A stretch of DNA of 64,000 nt from positions 186,001 to 250,000 of the forward strand of contig JBFWVF010000009.1 in the NCBI GenBank assembly GCA_050246875.1, written 5' to 3'. The position numbers and the translations under genes are program-made. Positions within the stretch are counted from its first letter, which is position 1. The number at the start of each line of letters is the position of its first letter. Of this stretch, positions 17,704 to 26,019 are shown piece by piece. The stretch is from SHWB01 sp050246875. Lineage in GTDB: Bacteria > Pseudomonadota > Alphaproteobacteria > UBA6615. The notes beneath the pieces were generated by a model. It was not told the origin of the DNA. It did not search any database and worked only from the letters and a program-made list of their open reading frames with translations.

Positions 17704-18428
17704 CAGTTTCCGGTACGCGTGATGCGCTTGTTCTGGTTCCCGGTCTCCTCTGTGACGAAGCCCTCTGGGAGCATCAAACCCGCCACCTCGCCGACATCGC
17801 CGAAATCCAGGTGGCCAAGACGACCGACCACGACACCCTCGACGGTATGGTCGCCGCCATCCTGGCCGCCGCGCCGCCGCGTTTCTCGATCGCCGGCCTG
17901 TCGATGGGCGGCTACATCGCGATGGAACTGATGCGGGTGGCGCCGGAGCGCGTGCGCCGCCTGGCACTACTCGATACCTCGGCCCGGCCGGATACGCCGG
18001 AACAGAGCGAGGGCCGCCGCGCCATGCTCGCCGCCAGCCAGGCCGGGGAGTTCAAGGGAATGACCCGCCGGCTTCTCGGCCAGTTCGTCCACCCGGGCCG
18101 GCTGGGCGATACCGTGCTGACCGAGGCCATCATGGCCATGACGGCGCGTGTCGGGCCGGACAATTTCCGCCGCCAGCAGAACGCCCTGATTCCGGCCCGC
18201 GCGGTCGACCGGCGGCCCTGGCTCAAGGAATTCCGCTGTCCGACGCTGGTGATGTGCGGTCGCGAGGACGTGCTGACGACGGTCGCGATGCACGAGGAGA
18301 TTGTCGGCCTGATCCCTGGCGCCCGCCTGGCGCTGATCGAGGAGTGCGGCCACATGTCGACCATGGAACGGCCGCATGCGGTGACGGCACTACTGCGTGA
18401 CTGGATGCTCTACGACCGGGCGGCGTGA
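17700..18428 (+). CDS. alpha/beta-hydrolase fold protein
   Basis: A 242-residue alpha/beta hydrolase. Seen: an N-terminal LVLVPGLLCDEALWEHQ strand with the oxyanion region, the nucleophile elbow SIAGLSMGGYIAM (Ser in G-L-S-M-G), an acid in CPTLVMCGREDVLT and the catalytic His in IEECGHMSTMERP. The start is GTG, whose last two bases begin the TGA of the TPR/OGT gene, so translation is coupled. Family members include esterases, haloperoxidase-like and thioester hydrolases; the substrate is not known. Confidence 0.9.
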   Translation: MTVSGTRDALVLVPGLLCDEALWEHQTRHLADIAEIQVAKTTDHDTLDGMVAAILAAAPPRFSIAGLSMGGYIAMELMRVAPERVRRLALLDTSARPDTPEQSEGRRAMLAASQAGEFKGMTRRLLGQFVHPGRLGDTVLTEAIMAMTARVGPDNFRRQQNALIPARAVDRRPWLKEFRCPTLVMCGREDVLTTVAMHEEIVGLIPGARLALIEECGHMSTMERPHAVTALLRDWMLYDRAA

Positions 18429-18434
18429 GGCGGT

Positions 18435-19013
18435 TCAGCACCGCAGGGGGAAGCAACTGTCGGCGTGTTTCGGATTGGACGGCGGCAGCAGGTTGAGCGT
18501 CACCTGGCGCACCAGTGCCCGGAAGTTCGGGTCGCCGGCTGCCGGCATGGTCTCCAGCCGGCCAGTGATCTCGCTCATCGGGAAGGTGCCGCCGCAATAG
18601 ACGCCCAGCAGCCGCAGGCCCGCCTGCGGCGTTCCGGCGAGCGGCGCCTCGCCCCGGCAGAGCGCGCCCGCCGACTGGGTGACGGCGGGCTGCCAGACCA
18701 TCAGGACGCGGTAGTTGGCGGGATGCTCGCGGGCCGGCTGGACGGCGAAGCGGACGGGCGCGAAGGCTACCGCCCCCTGCATCGTCTCGACGGTCAGGTC
18801 CCGCGTCGCCTCGGCACTACCGGGGAACGGATTGCCGTGGACCACGGTTCGCATCTCGTTGCCGGCGGTCCCGACGACGCGCACGAAATTCGGCTCGTAG
18901 GCGCCCGCGAGATCGTGCCGGGTAAGGATGGGGCCATTGCCGAAGCAGCCCGCGAGAAGGGCGGCACACGCCGTCGTCAGGGCCGGGCCGGCAACACGAA
19001 GGCGCATGGTCAT
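18435..19013 (-). CDS. predicted lipoprotein, function unknown
   Basis: A 192-residue exported protein. The N-terminus MTMRLRVAGPALTTACAALL leads to a lipobox LLAGC, giving a lipidated Cys after signal peptidase II. The mature part has no domain I recognise. It contains GNEMRTVVHGNPF, a PANYRVLMVWQP strand and paired Cys residues (ALCRGEAP, GVYCGGTF, and two near the end, SCFPLRC). It lies 83 bases downstream of parE on the same strand and ends six bases from the convergent hydrolase gene. A second ATG at 19007 is equally possible. Confidence 0.8.
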   Translation of the reverse strand: MTMRLRVAGPALTTACAALLAGCFGNGPILTRHDLAGAYEPNFVRVVGTAGNEMRTVVHGNPFPGSAEATRDLTVETMQGAVAFAPVRFAVQPAREHPANYRVLMVWQPAVTQSAGALCRGEAPLAGTPQAGLRLLGVYCGGTFPMSEITGRLETMPAAGDPNFRALVRQVTLNLLPPSNPKHADSCFPLRC

Positions 19014-19096
19014 GGCGGTCGTCTCCCGGCGTCCGAGCCCCCGCCAGCGGCGCTGACGGTCGATATGGCGCCGCCGTCGCGGCGTGGCAAGGGGAC

Positions 19097-21175
19097 CTAC
19101 AGGTCGATCGCCTCGTCCTCGACGAAACGCGCGTTCTCCTGGATGAAGGCGAGACGGGCCTCGGGCTTGCGGCCCATCAGGCGCTCGACCAGCGACAGGG
19201 TCTCCCTCGCCAGGGCACGCTCGTCGGCCTCCGCGCTGCCGTCGTCGGGCAGCACTACGCGCAGCAGGGTGCGCCGTGCCGGATCCATGGTCGTCTCGCG
19301 GAGCTGGGCGGACGGCATTTCGCCGAGGCCCTTGAAGCGCGACACGTCGACCTTGCCCCGCCCCTTGAAGCGCGTCGCCATCAGTCGCTCGCGGTCGGCG
19401 TCGTCGATGGCGTAGACGGTATCGCCGCCCGCCGACAGGCGGTAGAGCGGCGGTACCGCAAGATATAGGTGTCCGCGGGCGACCACATCCCGCATCTCGC
19501 GGTAGAAGAAGGTCATCAGTAGTGCCGCTATATGGGCGCCGTCGACGTCGGCGTCGGTCATGATGACGACCCGGTCGTAGCGCAGCTTGTCGGCCCGGCA
19601 GGCACTCCCCACGCCGCAACCGAGGGCCTGGATCAGTGCCGCCAGCTCGGCGTTGCCGGCGAGCTTGTCGGCGGTAGCACTGGCCACGTTGAGGATCTTG
19701 CCGCGCAGCGGCAGGACCGCCTGGGTGTTGCGGTTGCGCGCCTGCTTGGCCGAGCCGCCGGCGCTGTCGCCCTCGACGATGAAAATCTCGGTGCCGTCGC
19801 GACCCTCGCGGGCGCAGTCGGCAAGCTTGCCGGGAAGGCGAGTCCGCCGCGTCGCGGTCTTGCGTTCCAGTTCCTTCGACTGGCGGCGGCGCAGGCGTTC
19901 CTCGGCGCGCTCGACCGCCCAATCCAGTAGTGCCCCCGCCAGTTCGCGCTCGCGGGCGAGGAACAGGTCGAAATGGTCCTTGAGGTGGGCTTCGACCAGC
20001 CGGGCCGCCTCCGGCATCGACAGGCGTTCCTTGGTCTGGCCCTGGAACTGCGGCTCGCGGATGAAGAGCGAAAGCATGATCGCGGCACCGTCGACAATGT
20101 CGTCGGGCACGATCTGGGCGGCCCGGCGGTTGCCGACGCGCTCGCCGAAGCCCCGCAGGCCGCGCGCGAGGGCCGCCCGCAAGCCGGCCTCGTGGCTGCC
20201 GCCCTCGGGCGTCGGCACGGTGTTGCAGTAGGAGTGGCAGAAGCCCTCGCCGTCGACCGGCCAGGCGATCGCCCATTCGAGGCGCCCCTGACCGTCCGCC
20301 AGCTTCGCTTCGCCGGCGAACAGCTCCGGGATCACCAGCGCCCGGCCGTCGAGCGCCCCGCGCAGGTAGTCGACCAGGCCGCCGGGAAAACGGAAGGTCT
20401 CGCGCTCGGGAACGTCCGCCGTGGCCAGCGACGGGTCGCACGACCAGCGGATTTCGACACCCCTGAAAAGGTATGACTTCGAGCGCGCAAGCCTGTACAG
20501 GCGCTGGGCTTTCAGGGTAGCGCCGGCACCGAAGATCTTGCTGTCGGGACGGAACGCTACCACCGTGCCGCGACGGTTGTTGACCTCGCCGATCCGTTTC
20601 AGCGGCCCGGTCGGCGTGCCGCGGGCGTACTCCTGCGCCCAGAGCGTGCGGTCGCGGGCGACCTCGACGCGCAGCCATTCGGACAGTGCGTTGACGACCG
20701 AGATGCCGACCCCGTGCAGGCCGCCCGAGGTCTCGTAGACCTTGCCCGAGAACTTGCCGCCCGAATGCAGGGTGGTGAGGATGACCTCCAGCGCCGACTT
20801 GTCGCGGTAGCGCGGGTGCCTGTCGACCGGAATGCCGCGGCCGTTGTCGGCGATACGCAGGGTGCCGTCGGCCGCCAGGGCGATCTCGATCCAGTCGGCA
20901 TGGCCGGCGACCGCCTCGTCCATGGCGTTGTCGAAGACCTCGGCGGCGAGGTGGTGCAGCGCCCTCTCGTCGGTGCCGCCGATATACATGCCGGGACGCC
21001 GGCGCACGGGCTCGAGGCCTTCGAGCACCTCGATGTCCTTGGCGGAATACCCTCCGGCCGCCGGCGCGGGCGGCGTCTTGCCGCCGGTCTTGCGGGTCGG
21101 GGCTGGGCTGGCGAACAGGTCGGGTTCGCCGGCGCGGCGCGGATCGCGGGCCACGGCGCGTGACTCCCTCGGCAT
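19097..21175 (-). CDS. parE: DNA topoisomerase IV subunit B
   Basis: A 692-residue ATPase subunit of topoisomerase IV, which decatenates chromosomes with ParC. Seen: GHKL ATPase motifs (DNAMDEAVAGHADWIEI, DNGRGIPVDRHP, GGLHGVGISVVNALS), the transducer domain, and the TOPRIM domain with EGDSAGGSAKQARNR and DADVDGAHI (Mg-binding acids). The FKGLGEM block and a short C-terminal domain distinguish the ParE/GyrB family; the compact tail and PLRGKILNV favour ParE over GyrB. The N-terminal 50 residues before GYSAKDIEVLEGLEPVRRRP form a disordered leader. The ATG at 21175 was preferred to one 36 codons earlier. Confidence 0.94.
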   Translation of the reverse strand: MPRESRAVARDPRRAGEPDLFASPAPTRKTGGKTPPAPAAGGYSAKDIEVLEGLEPVRRRPGMYIGGTDERALHHLAAEVFDNAMDEAVAGHADWIEIALAADGTLRIADNGRGIPVDRHPRYRDKSALEVILTTLHSGGKFSGKVYETSGGLHGVGISVVNALSEWLRVEVARDRTLWAQEYARGTPTGPLKRIGEVNNRRGTVVAFRPDSKIFGAGATLKAQRLYRLARSKSYLFRGVEIRWSCDPSLATADVPERETFRFPGGLVDYLRGALDGRALVIPELFAGEAKLADGQGRLEWAIAWPVDGEGFCHSYCNTVPTPEGGSHEAGLRAALARGLRGFGERVGNRRAAQIVPDDIVDGAAIMLSLFIREPQFQGQTKERLSMPEAARLVEAHLKDHFDLFLARERELAGALLDWAVERAEERLRRRQSKELERKTATRRTRLPGKLADCAREGRDGTEIFIVEGDSAGGSAKQARNRNTQAVLPLRGKILNVASATADKLAGNAELAALIQALGCGVGSACRADKLRYDRVVIMTDADVDGAHIAALLMTFFYREMRDVVARGHLYLAVPPLYRLSAGGDTVYAIDDADRERLMATRFKGRGKVDVSRFKGLGEMPSAQLRETTMDPARRTLLRVVLPDDGSAEADERALARETLSLVERLMGRKPEARLAFIQENARFVEDEAIDL

Positions 21176-21252
21176 CGGGTGGACGGGCCTCCAATAGCAC
21201 GGCGTATAGTGCCGTCGCAGCGCGATTCGCGCGGTCACGGGGAGAGGCCCGC

Positions 21253-21651
21253 ATGACGGACGACACCGCGAGCCCGCAGCCACGCGGCAGCCTCAGCATC
21301 CGCACCGTCGCGATGCCGGCCGATACCAACCCGCGCGGCGACATCTTCGGCGGCTGGCTGCTGGCCCAGATGGACGTCGCCGGCGGCATCGCCGCCAGCG
21401 CCCGTGCGGACGGCCGCTGCGCGACGGTCGCGGTCGAGACGATGAAGTTCCACCAGCCGGTCCATGTCGGCGATGTGCTGTCCGTCTACGCCGAGGTTGT
21501 GCGGGTCGGTCGCACGTCGCTGGCCTGCCACATCGAGGCCTGGGTGGCGCGGCTGGGGCAGGGCCAGCCGATCCGCGTGACCGAGGGCACCTTCACCTAC
21601 GTCGCCATCGGTAGTGACGGCCGGCCGAGGCCGGTACCGCCGGCGCGGTAG
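21253..21651 (+). CDS. acyl-CoA thioesterase, YciA-like hotdog protein
   Basis: A 132-residue hotdog-fold thioesterase. Seen: LSIRTVAMPADTNPRGDIFGG then WLLAQMDVAGG, the N-terminal region carrying the family's catalytic Asp, and FHQPVHVGDVLSVYAEVVRVGRTS, the second signature. Members hydrolyse a wide range of acyl-CoAs, often to balance CoA pools. The ATG follows GGGGAGAG at about seven bases. It is divergent from parE with 77 bases between start codons. Confidence 0.93.
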   Translation: MTDDTASPQPRGSLSIRTVAMPADTNPRGDIFGGWLLAQMDVAGGIAASARADGRCATVAVETMKFHQPVHVGDVLSVYAEVVRVGRTSLACHIEAWVARLGQGQPIRVTEGTFTYVAIGSDGRPRPVPPAR

Positions 21652-21981
21652 CGGGCGTGTCGGGGAACGACCATGTCGGACCGGTGAGTCACTGTCTCCG
21701 GTACGACAAACGGGAACGCGCGCGGAACCTGCGGCACGATTTCCCGTATCGGCCGGCCTGACAGGAACGAACGTTACACGAACGCCGGGCCGTGGCACGA
21801 CCGCCGCGCGGTATGGCGCGACCGGGTCGGGAGGTTCGCCGGCCAGACACGACGGGCTGTATCCGTCGGCACCGTCGAATGGCGAGGAATTGCGCCAGAT
21901 GCGCCGCCACTACCACGCATCGCGGATATGTAGAGGAGTGCCGCCCCGTCCGGACTCCCGTGTCATACTTGAGCGTGACTT

Positions 21982-22010
21982 TTGCCCCGACTGGCAACGG
22001 ATAGTATGAC
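21982..22010 (+). promoter_or_regulatory. candidate sigma-70 promoter for DUF427 gene
   Basis: TTGCCC and TATGAC separated by 17 bases. The site matches four of six bases in each hexamer, in a region otherwise lacking genes and about 200 bases upstream of the DUF427 start. Confidence 0.4.
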
Positions 22011-22020
22011 GAAGGCCGTC

Positions 22021-22043
22021 TATCTTGTTGTCACTTCAAGATA
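22021..22043. repeat. 7-base inverted repeat at predicted transcript start
   Basis: TATCTTG and CAAGATA are perfect inverted arms around a 9-base centre, about ten bases after the candidate -10 box. This would suit an operator; it could also be a short 5' hairpin. Confidence 0.4.
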
Positions 22044-22163
22044 ATCGGCGGACTACCATGGGTGCTGCGGGGATGGCCCTCCCGGCGGGGCCACGGACGC
22101 CGGAGTGCCGTGGAATTTCGCTTCGCTCTTGTCCGGATGGCGGGAGGGGCACAGATCAGGAAG

Positions 22164-22185
22164 GGCAGGCCGACGGGGGCCTGCC
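22164..22185 (+). promoter_or_regulatory. 5'-leader hairpin before DUF427 gene
   Basis: Perfect 8-base arms GGCAGGCC and GGCCTGCC with a 6-base loop, ending about 19 bases before the AGGAGGAGG ribosome site. It is stable enough to affect translation start or act as an attenuator, but no U-run follows. Confidence 0.4.
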
Positions 22186-22213
22186 TTCGGGGGCCGCAAG
22201 GCAAGGAGGAGGC

Positions 22214-22570
22214 ATGGCGGAACGTCCGACCATCACCATCGACGATGTCGCCGGCAGCGTCCGCGTCGTCCATGCCGGCGCGGTCGTCGCCGAAAGCCGC
22301 CGGGCGCGGGTGCTCCGCGAGGGAAACCTCGTTCCGCGCTGGTACATTCCGCGCGAGGACGTCCTTGCGGAGCTGGTGCCGTCCGAGCGTCACAGCGTGT
22401 GCCCGTGGAAAGGCACCGCCAGCTATTACGGCGTGAAGATCGGGGAGAAGGTCCACCCGGACCTGGTCTGGTACTATCCGGACGCCACGCCGGAAACCAA
22501 GGCGATCGAGAACTACCTGTGCTTTTACAATGAGAAAGTCGACCGGATTGAAGTGAATGATGAAAAATGA
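22214..22570 (+). CDS. DUF427 domain-containing protein
   Basis: A 118-residue single-domain protein of the DUF427 family. Diagnostic parts: VRVVHAGAVVAESRRARVLRE near the start, then PRWYIPREDV, the central CPWKGTASYYGVKIG and the terminal YYPDATPETKAIENYLCFYNEKVD. The fold is a small beta-tent; biochemical function is not established. A very strong ribosome site (AGGAGGAGG, 22204-22212) precedes the ATG closely. It is monocistronic, convergent with glnA, and preceded by an unusually long leader with a hairpin. Confidence 0.9.
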   Translation: MAERPTITIDDVAGSVRVVHAGAVVAESRRARVLREGNLVPRWYIPREDVLAELVPSERHSVCPWKGTASYYGVKIGEKVHPDLVWYYPDATPETKAIENYLCFYNEKVDRIEVNDEK

Positions 22571-22601
22571 AGCCGGTGACGCGACGGCGGCGGCGGTCGG
22601 T

Positions 22602-22639
22602 CGGTAGTGGCACTTCTCTTGGTCGGAGCGTCACTACCG
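22602..22639. repeat. 8-base inverted repeat in convergent gap
   Basis: CGGTAGTG (22602-22609) and CACTACCG (22632-22639) are perfect arms 22 bases apart, just after the DUF427 stop codon. A further 6-base pair CGATTC/GAATCG overlaps at 22640-22662. Possibly a 3'-end structure for the DUF427 transcript. Confidence 0.4.
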
Positions 22640-22663
22640 CGATTCGTCAAGTCCTTGAATCGA

Positions 22664-22692
22664 AACGGCCCCGGCCGGTGGCCGGGGCCGTT
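22664..22692 (-). terminator. glnA transcription terminator hairpin
   Basis: Perfect 13-base arms (22664-22676 and 22680-22692) with a 3-base loop, lying 18 bases beyond the glnA stop. On the minus strand the stem is followed by a short T-rich run. It could also stop transcripts from the convergent DUF427 gene. Confidence 0.8.
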
Positions 22693-22709
22693 CGCGCACT
22701 CCCGGCCGA

Positions 22710-24122
22710 TCAGCCGGCCGAATAGTACATCTGGTACTCGATCGGGTGCGGCGTGATCTCGAAGGCCACGACTTCCTCCATGCGCAGGGCGATGTAGGAG
22801 TCAATCTGGTCGTCGGTGAAGACGTCGCCCTTCTTGAGGAAGTCGCGGTCGGCGTCGAGGCTTTCCAGCGCCTGGCGCAGCGAGCTGCACACCGTCGGCA
22901 CGCCGGCTAGTTCCTCGGGCGGCAGGTCGTAGAGGTCCTTGTCCATCGGGTCGCCCGGATGGATGCGGTTCTCGATGCCGTCGAGGCCGGCCATCAGCAT
23001 GGCCGAGAAGCCGAGATAGGGGTTGCACAGCGGGTCGGGGAAACGGACCTCGACGCGCTTTCCCTTGGGGCTGGCCGCGTAGGGGATACGGCAGGAAGCC
23101 GAGCGATTGCGGGCCGAATAGGCCAGCAGGACCGGTGCCTCGAAACCCGGGACCAGGCGCTTGTAGCTGTTGGTCGTCGGGTTGGTGAAGGCGTTGATGG
23201 CGCGGGCATGCTTGATGATGCCGCCGATGTAGTAGAGCGCCGTTTCCGACAGGTCGGCGTAGCCCGAGCCGGCGAACAGCGGCTTGCCGCCCTTCCAGAT
23301 CGACTGGTGGCAGTGCATGCCCGAGCCGTTGTCGCCGAACACCGGCTTCGGCATGAAGGTCGCGGTCTTGCCGTAGCTGGCCGCCACCATGTGCACCACG
23401 TACTTGTAGATCTGCATGGAGTCGGCGAGCTTCAGCAGGGTGCCGAACTTGAGGCCGAGCTCGTGCTGCGCCGGCGCCACCTCATGGTGGTGCTTTTCCA
23501 TGTCCAGCCCCATCTTGATCATGGTGCTGACCATTTCGGCGCGCATGTCGGTGCCGGAATCGACCGGCGGCACCGGGAAATAGCCGCCCTTGGTGCGCGG
23601 GCGATGGCCCATGTTGCCCTCCGGATACTCGGTGCCGGAGTTGTACGGGCCCTCGATGCTGTCGATGTCGATGAAGCTGCCCTTGCCGCTGACGTCGTAG
23701 CGCACGGAGTCGAACACGAAGAACTCGGCCTCGGGGCCGAAATAGACCGTGTCGCCGATGCCGGTCGACTGCAGGTAGGCGATCGCCTGGCGGGCGGTCG
23801 AGCGCGGGTCGCGGGCGTAGGGCTCGCCGGTCATCGGCTCGAGCACGTCGCAGAACAGGATGAGCTGCGGCTGGGCCGTGAAGGGGTCCATGCAGGCCGT
23901 CGACAGGTCGGGCTTGAGGCGCATGTCGGACTCGTTGATGGCCTTCCAGCCGGCGATCGACGAGCCGTCGAACATGATGCCGTCGGTCAGCATCTCGTCG
24001 TCGACGGTGTTGATATGCTGCGCGGTGTGATGCCACTTGCCGCGCGGATCGGTGAAGCGGAAGTCCACGTACTCGACCCCGTTCGCCTTGATCATGTCCA
24101 TTACGGTCTTGATGTCGGACAT
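22710..24122 (-). CDS. glnA: type I glutamine synthetase
   Basis: A 470-residue GSI subunit, which forms glutamine from glutamate, ammonia and ATP as a dodecamer. Seen: the beta-grasp N-domain (VDFRFTDPRGKWHH), IMFDGSSIAGW, the metal site block KHHHEVAPAQHELG, the ATP region PKPVFGDNGSGMHCHQS, and the glutamate-binding NRSASCRIP. Tyr398 in DLYDLPPEE is the adenylylation site, so it is expected to be controlled by GlnE. The ATG at 24122 is used; a TTG two codons upstream is also in frame. It lies 72 bases after glnB in the usual glnBA arrangement. Confidence 0.97.
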   Translation of the reverse strand: MSDIKTVMDMIKANGVEYVDFRFTDPRGKWHHTAQHINTVDDEMLTDGIMFDGSSIAGWKAINESDMRLKPDLSTACMDPFTAQPQLILFCDVLEPMTGEPYARDPRSTARQAIAYLQSTGIGDTVYFGPEAEFFVFDSVRYDVSGKGSFIDIDSIEGPYNSGTEYPEGNMGHRPRTKGGYFPVPPVDSGTDMRAEMVSTMIKMGLDMEKHHHEVAPAQHELGLKFGTLLKLADSMQIYKYVVHMVAASYGKTATFMPKPVFGDNGSGMHCHQSIWKGGKPLFAGSGYADLSETALYYIGGIIKHARAINAFTNPTTNSYKRLVPGFEAPVLLAYSARNRSASCRIPYAASPKGKRVEVRFPDPLCNPYLGFSAMLMAGLDGIENRIHPGDPMDKDLYDLPPEELAGVPTVCSSLRQALESLDADRDFLKKGDVFTDDQIDSYIALRMEEVVAFEITPHPIEYQMYYSAG

Positions 24123-24194
24123 TGCCAACCACCCCTGGATTGCTGCGAGTTCACACGATTTGCGCGGCGGCCGGGTGGGCAGCCGCGAACGATG

Positions 24195-24533
24195 TCAGAT
24201 GGCGTCCGGGCCGCGTTCGCCGGTCCGGATGCGGATGGCCTCGTCGATGGTCGAGATGAAGATCTTGCCGTCGCCGATGCGGCCGGTGCGGGCGGCGCTC
24301 TGGATGGCCTCCACCGCCCGTTCGCACAGCTCGTCCTCGATGATGACCTCGATCTTCACCTTGGGCAGGAAGTCGACCACGTACTCGGCGCCGCGATAGA
24401 GCTCGGTATGGCCCTTCTGGCGCCCGAAGCCCTTGGCCTCGATCACCGTGATGCCCTTCAGCCCCACCTCGTGCAGCGCCTCCTTAACCTCGTCGAGCTT
24501 GAAGGGCTTGATGATCGCTTCGATTTTTTTCAT
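24195..24533 (-). CDS. glnB: nitrogen regulatory protein P-II
   Basis: A 112-residue PII signal protein, exactly the family length. Seen: MKKIEAIIKPFKLDEVKEAL at the start, the T-loop with Tyr51 (uridylylation site) in TELYRGAEYVVDF, the B-loop TGRIGDGKIF and the C-terminal IRIRTGERG. It senses glutamine (through GlnD), ATP/ADP and 2-oxoglutarate and controls GlnE, NtrB and often AmtB; the gene's place before glnA favours GlnB over GlnK, which usually precedes amtB. A sigma-54-type promoter candidate lies about 75 bases upstream. Confidence 0.96.
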   Translation of the reverse strand: MKKIEAIIKPFKLDEVKEALHEVGLKGITVIEAKGFGRQKGHTELYRGAEYVVDFLPKVKIEVIIEDELCERAVEAIQSAARTGRIGDGKIFISTIDEAIRIRTGERGPDAI

Positions 24534-24608
24534 CGCGGGTACTTCTTCGACTGGGAACGGAAGATTTCGCACCGCGTCCGGAAGGAGGCGGCCGGCCGCG
24601 CGCCACGA

Positions 24609-24624
24609 AGCACGGGCCGTGCCA
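24609..24624 (-). promoter_or_regulatory. candidate sigma-54 promoter of glnBA
   Basis: Reading the minus strand, TGGCACG lies at the -24 position and GTGCT at -12, with the invariant GG and GC ten bases apart. The -24 box is perfect; the -12 box differs at one base from TTGCT. The implied transcript starts about 60 bases before glnB. The site is also part of a GC-rich palindrome, so chance is possible. Confidence 0.45.
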
Positions 24625-24674
24625 ATTTTCCGAGACGGGCCGGGCGCCGGGTGCCGGCGTCCTGGGCGTCACGT

Positions 24675-24695
24675 GATGATGAAAAAATCATCATC
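24675..24695. repeat. AT-rich perfect hairpin between aminotransferase and glnB
   Basis: GATGATGA (24675-24682) and TCATCATC (24688-24695) flank five A residues. It lies 18 bases past the stop codon of the minus-strand aminotransferase gene and reads with a T-loop on that strand. It may act as a weak 3'-end structure. Confidence 0.4.
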
Positions 24696-24712
24696 TGCAT
24701 AAAAAATAGTCG

Positions 24713-25891
24713 TTATGCTGCCTTTTCCGTGAACAGGGTCTGCATCCGCCCCAGCGCCAGCCGGATATTCTCGACCGAGTTGGCGTAGGAGAAGCGGATG
24801 TAACCCTCGCCGAGATGGCCGAATGCGGTGCCCGCCACCGTCGCCACGCCGGCCTGGTCGAGCAGGCGGTTCTGAACGGCGCGCGAGTCCAGGCCCGTGC
24901 CCTTGATGTTGGGGAAGGCATAGAAGGCGCCGACCGGGATCCGGCACGAAAAGCCGGGGATGGCATTCAGGCCGGCGACGATGACTTTGCGCCGCTCGTC
25001 GAAGGCGCGGACCATCTCGTGCACGGAGTCCTGCGGCCCCTGCAGCGCGGCGATGCCGGCGAACTGGGCACTGGCGTTGACGCAGGAGTGGCAGTTGATG
25101 GCGAGGCGCGTGGCGTGCTCGACGAGCGCCTTCGGCCACACCGAGTAGCCCATGCGCCAGCCGGTCATGGCATAGGTCTTCGACCAGCCGTCGAGCAGGA
25201 TCAGGCGGTCGCGCAACTCCTCGTAGGCGAACAGGCTGACGTGCTCGTGCCCGTCATAGGTCATCTGGCCGTAGATCTCGTCGGTCATCACCGCGACCTG
25301 GGGGTGCTTCAGCAGCCCGGCCACCAGCTTGTCCATTTCGGCCCGCGGCACGGCGCCGCCGGTCGGGTTGGCTGGCGTATTGAGGATGAGCAGGCGGGTG
25401 CGCGGCGTGATCAGCGACAGCACCTGCTCGGCATCGAAGGAGAAGTCGCGCTCCTCGAGCAGCGGCATCGGCACGGCCTTGGCGCCGGTAAAGTTGATCA
25501 CGGACTCGTAGATCGGGAAGCCGGGGTTCGGGTAGAGGATCTCGGCACCCGGCTCACCGAACATCAGGATGGCGAAGAACATCGTCACCTTGCCGCCCGG
25601 CACGCAGACGACATTGTCGGGATCGACGGTGACGCCGCGGGTGCGGTGGATGTCGGCGGCGACGGCCTCGCGCAGCGCGACGATGCCGGGTGCCGGGGTA
25701 TACCCGTGGTGGCCGTCACGCAGCGCCTTGATGGCGGCCTCGACCACGTGCGGCGGCGTCTTGAAGTCGGGCTGACCGATGCCGAGGTTGATGATGTCGC
25801 GGCCCTGACGGCGCAGTTCCTCGGCCCGGGCGAGAACCTCGAAGGCAGACTCCGTGCCGAGGCGGGACATGCCCGACGACAGTTGAAGCAT
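24713..25891 (-). CDS. class I pyridoxal-phosphate aminotransferase (aspartate aminotransferase-like)
   Basis: A 392-residue fold type I aminotransferase. Seen: NLGIGQPDFKTP near the start, GYTPAPGIVALREAVA, the NPTG loop (residues 175-178), Asp204 and Tyr207 in VMTDEIYGQM, the PLP-binding Lys238 in GWSKTYAMTGWRMGY, and the substrate Arg in GYIRFSYAN. All catalytic residues are present. The substrate could be aspartate or a wider range, as for many alpha-proteobacterial paralogues. The ATG at 25891 follows GAGGGAA. It is divergent from a degenerate homologue at 26020. Confidence 0.92.
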   Translation of the reverse strand: MLQLSSGMSRLGTESAFEVLARAEELRRQGRDIINLGIGQPDFKTPPHVVEAAIKALRDGHHGYTPAPGIVALREAVAADIHRTRGVTVDPDNVVCVPGGKVTMFFAILMFGEPGAEILYPNPGFPIYESVINFTGAKAVPMPLLEERDFSFDAEQVLSLITPRTRLLILNTPANPTGGAVPRAEMDKLVAGLLKHPQVAVMTDEIYGQMTYDGHEHVSLFAYEELRDRLILLDGWSKTYAMTGWRMGYSVWPKALVEHATRLAINCHSCVNASAQFAGIAALQGPQDSVHEMVRAFDERRKVIVAGLNAIPGFSCRIPVGAFYAFPNIKGTGLDSRAVQNRLLDQAGVATVAGTAFGHLGEGYIRFSYANSVENIRLALGRMQTLFTEKAA

Positions 25892-26019
25892 GGTGGCGTT
25901 TCCCTCACGGACGGCCGCACGAGCATTGGCGCGGAGCCGCTGGGCGCGCACTATGCATCGCCCCGCCCGCGCGAGGCAAAGGCTTTGACCGGGCGCAGGC
26001 GCGCCGACCGGGACGGACG

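Larger units (their letters stand above)
21652..22213. other. 562-base gene-free region upstream of the DUF427 gene
   Basis: No open frame here has convincing codon structure. Seen instead, on the plus strand: a possible promoter (TTGCCC at 21982, 17-base spacer, TATGAC at 22005); a 7-base inverted repeat (TATCTTG 22021-22027, CAAGATA 22037-22043) at the likely transcript start; and a hairpin with 8-base GC-rich arms (GGCAGGCC 22164-22171, GGCCTGCC 22178-22185) just before the ribosome site. The first 330 bases show nothing recognisable. Confidence 0.5.

Noticed and set aside
18435..21389. One minus-strand frame joining a parE-region reading with the lipoprotein
   Set aside because: The upstream part is out of frame with ParE; only the segment from the ATG at 19013 has a signal peptide and lipobox.
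21652..21981. Short open frames in the gap after the thioesterase gene
   Set aside because: They lack ribosome sites and protein-like composition in any frame.
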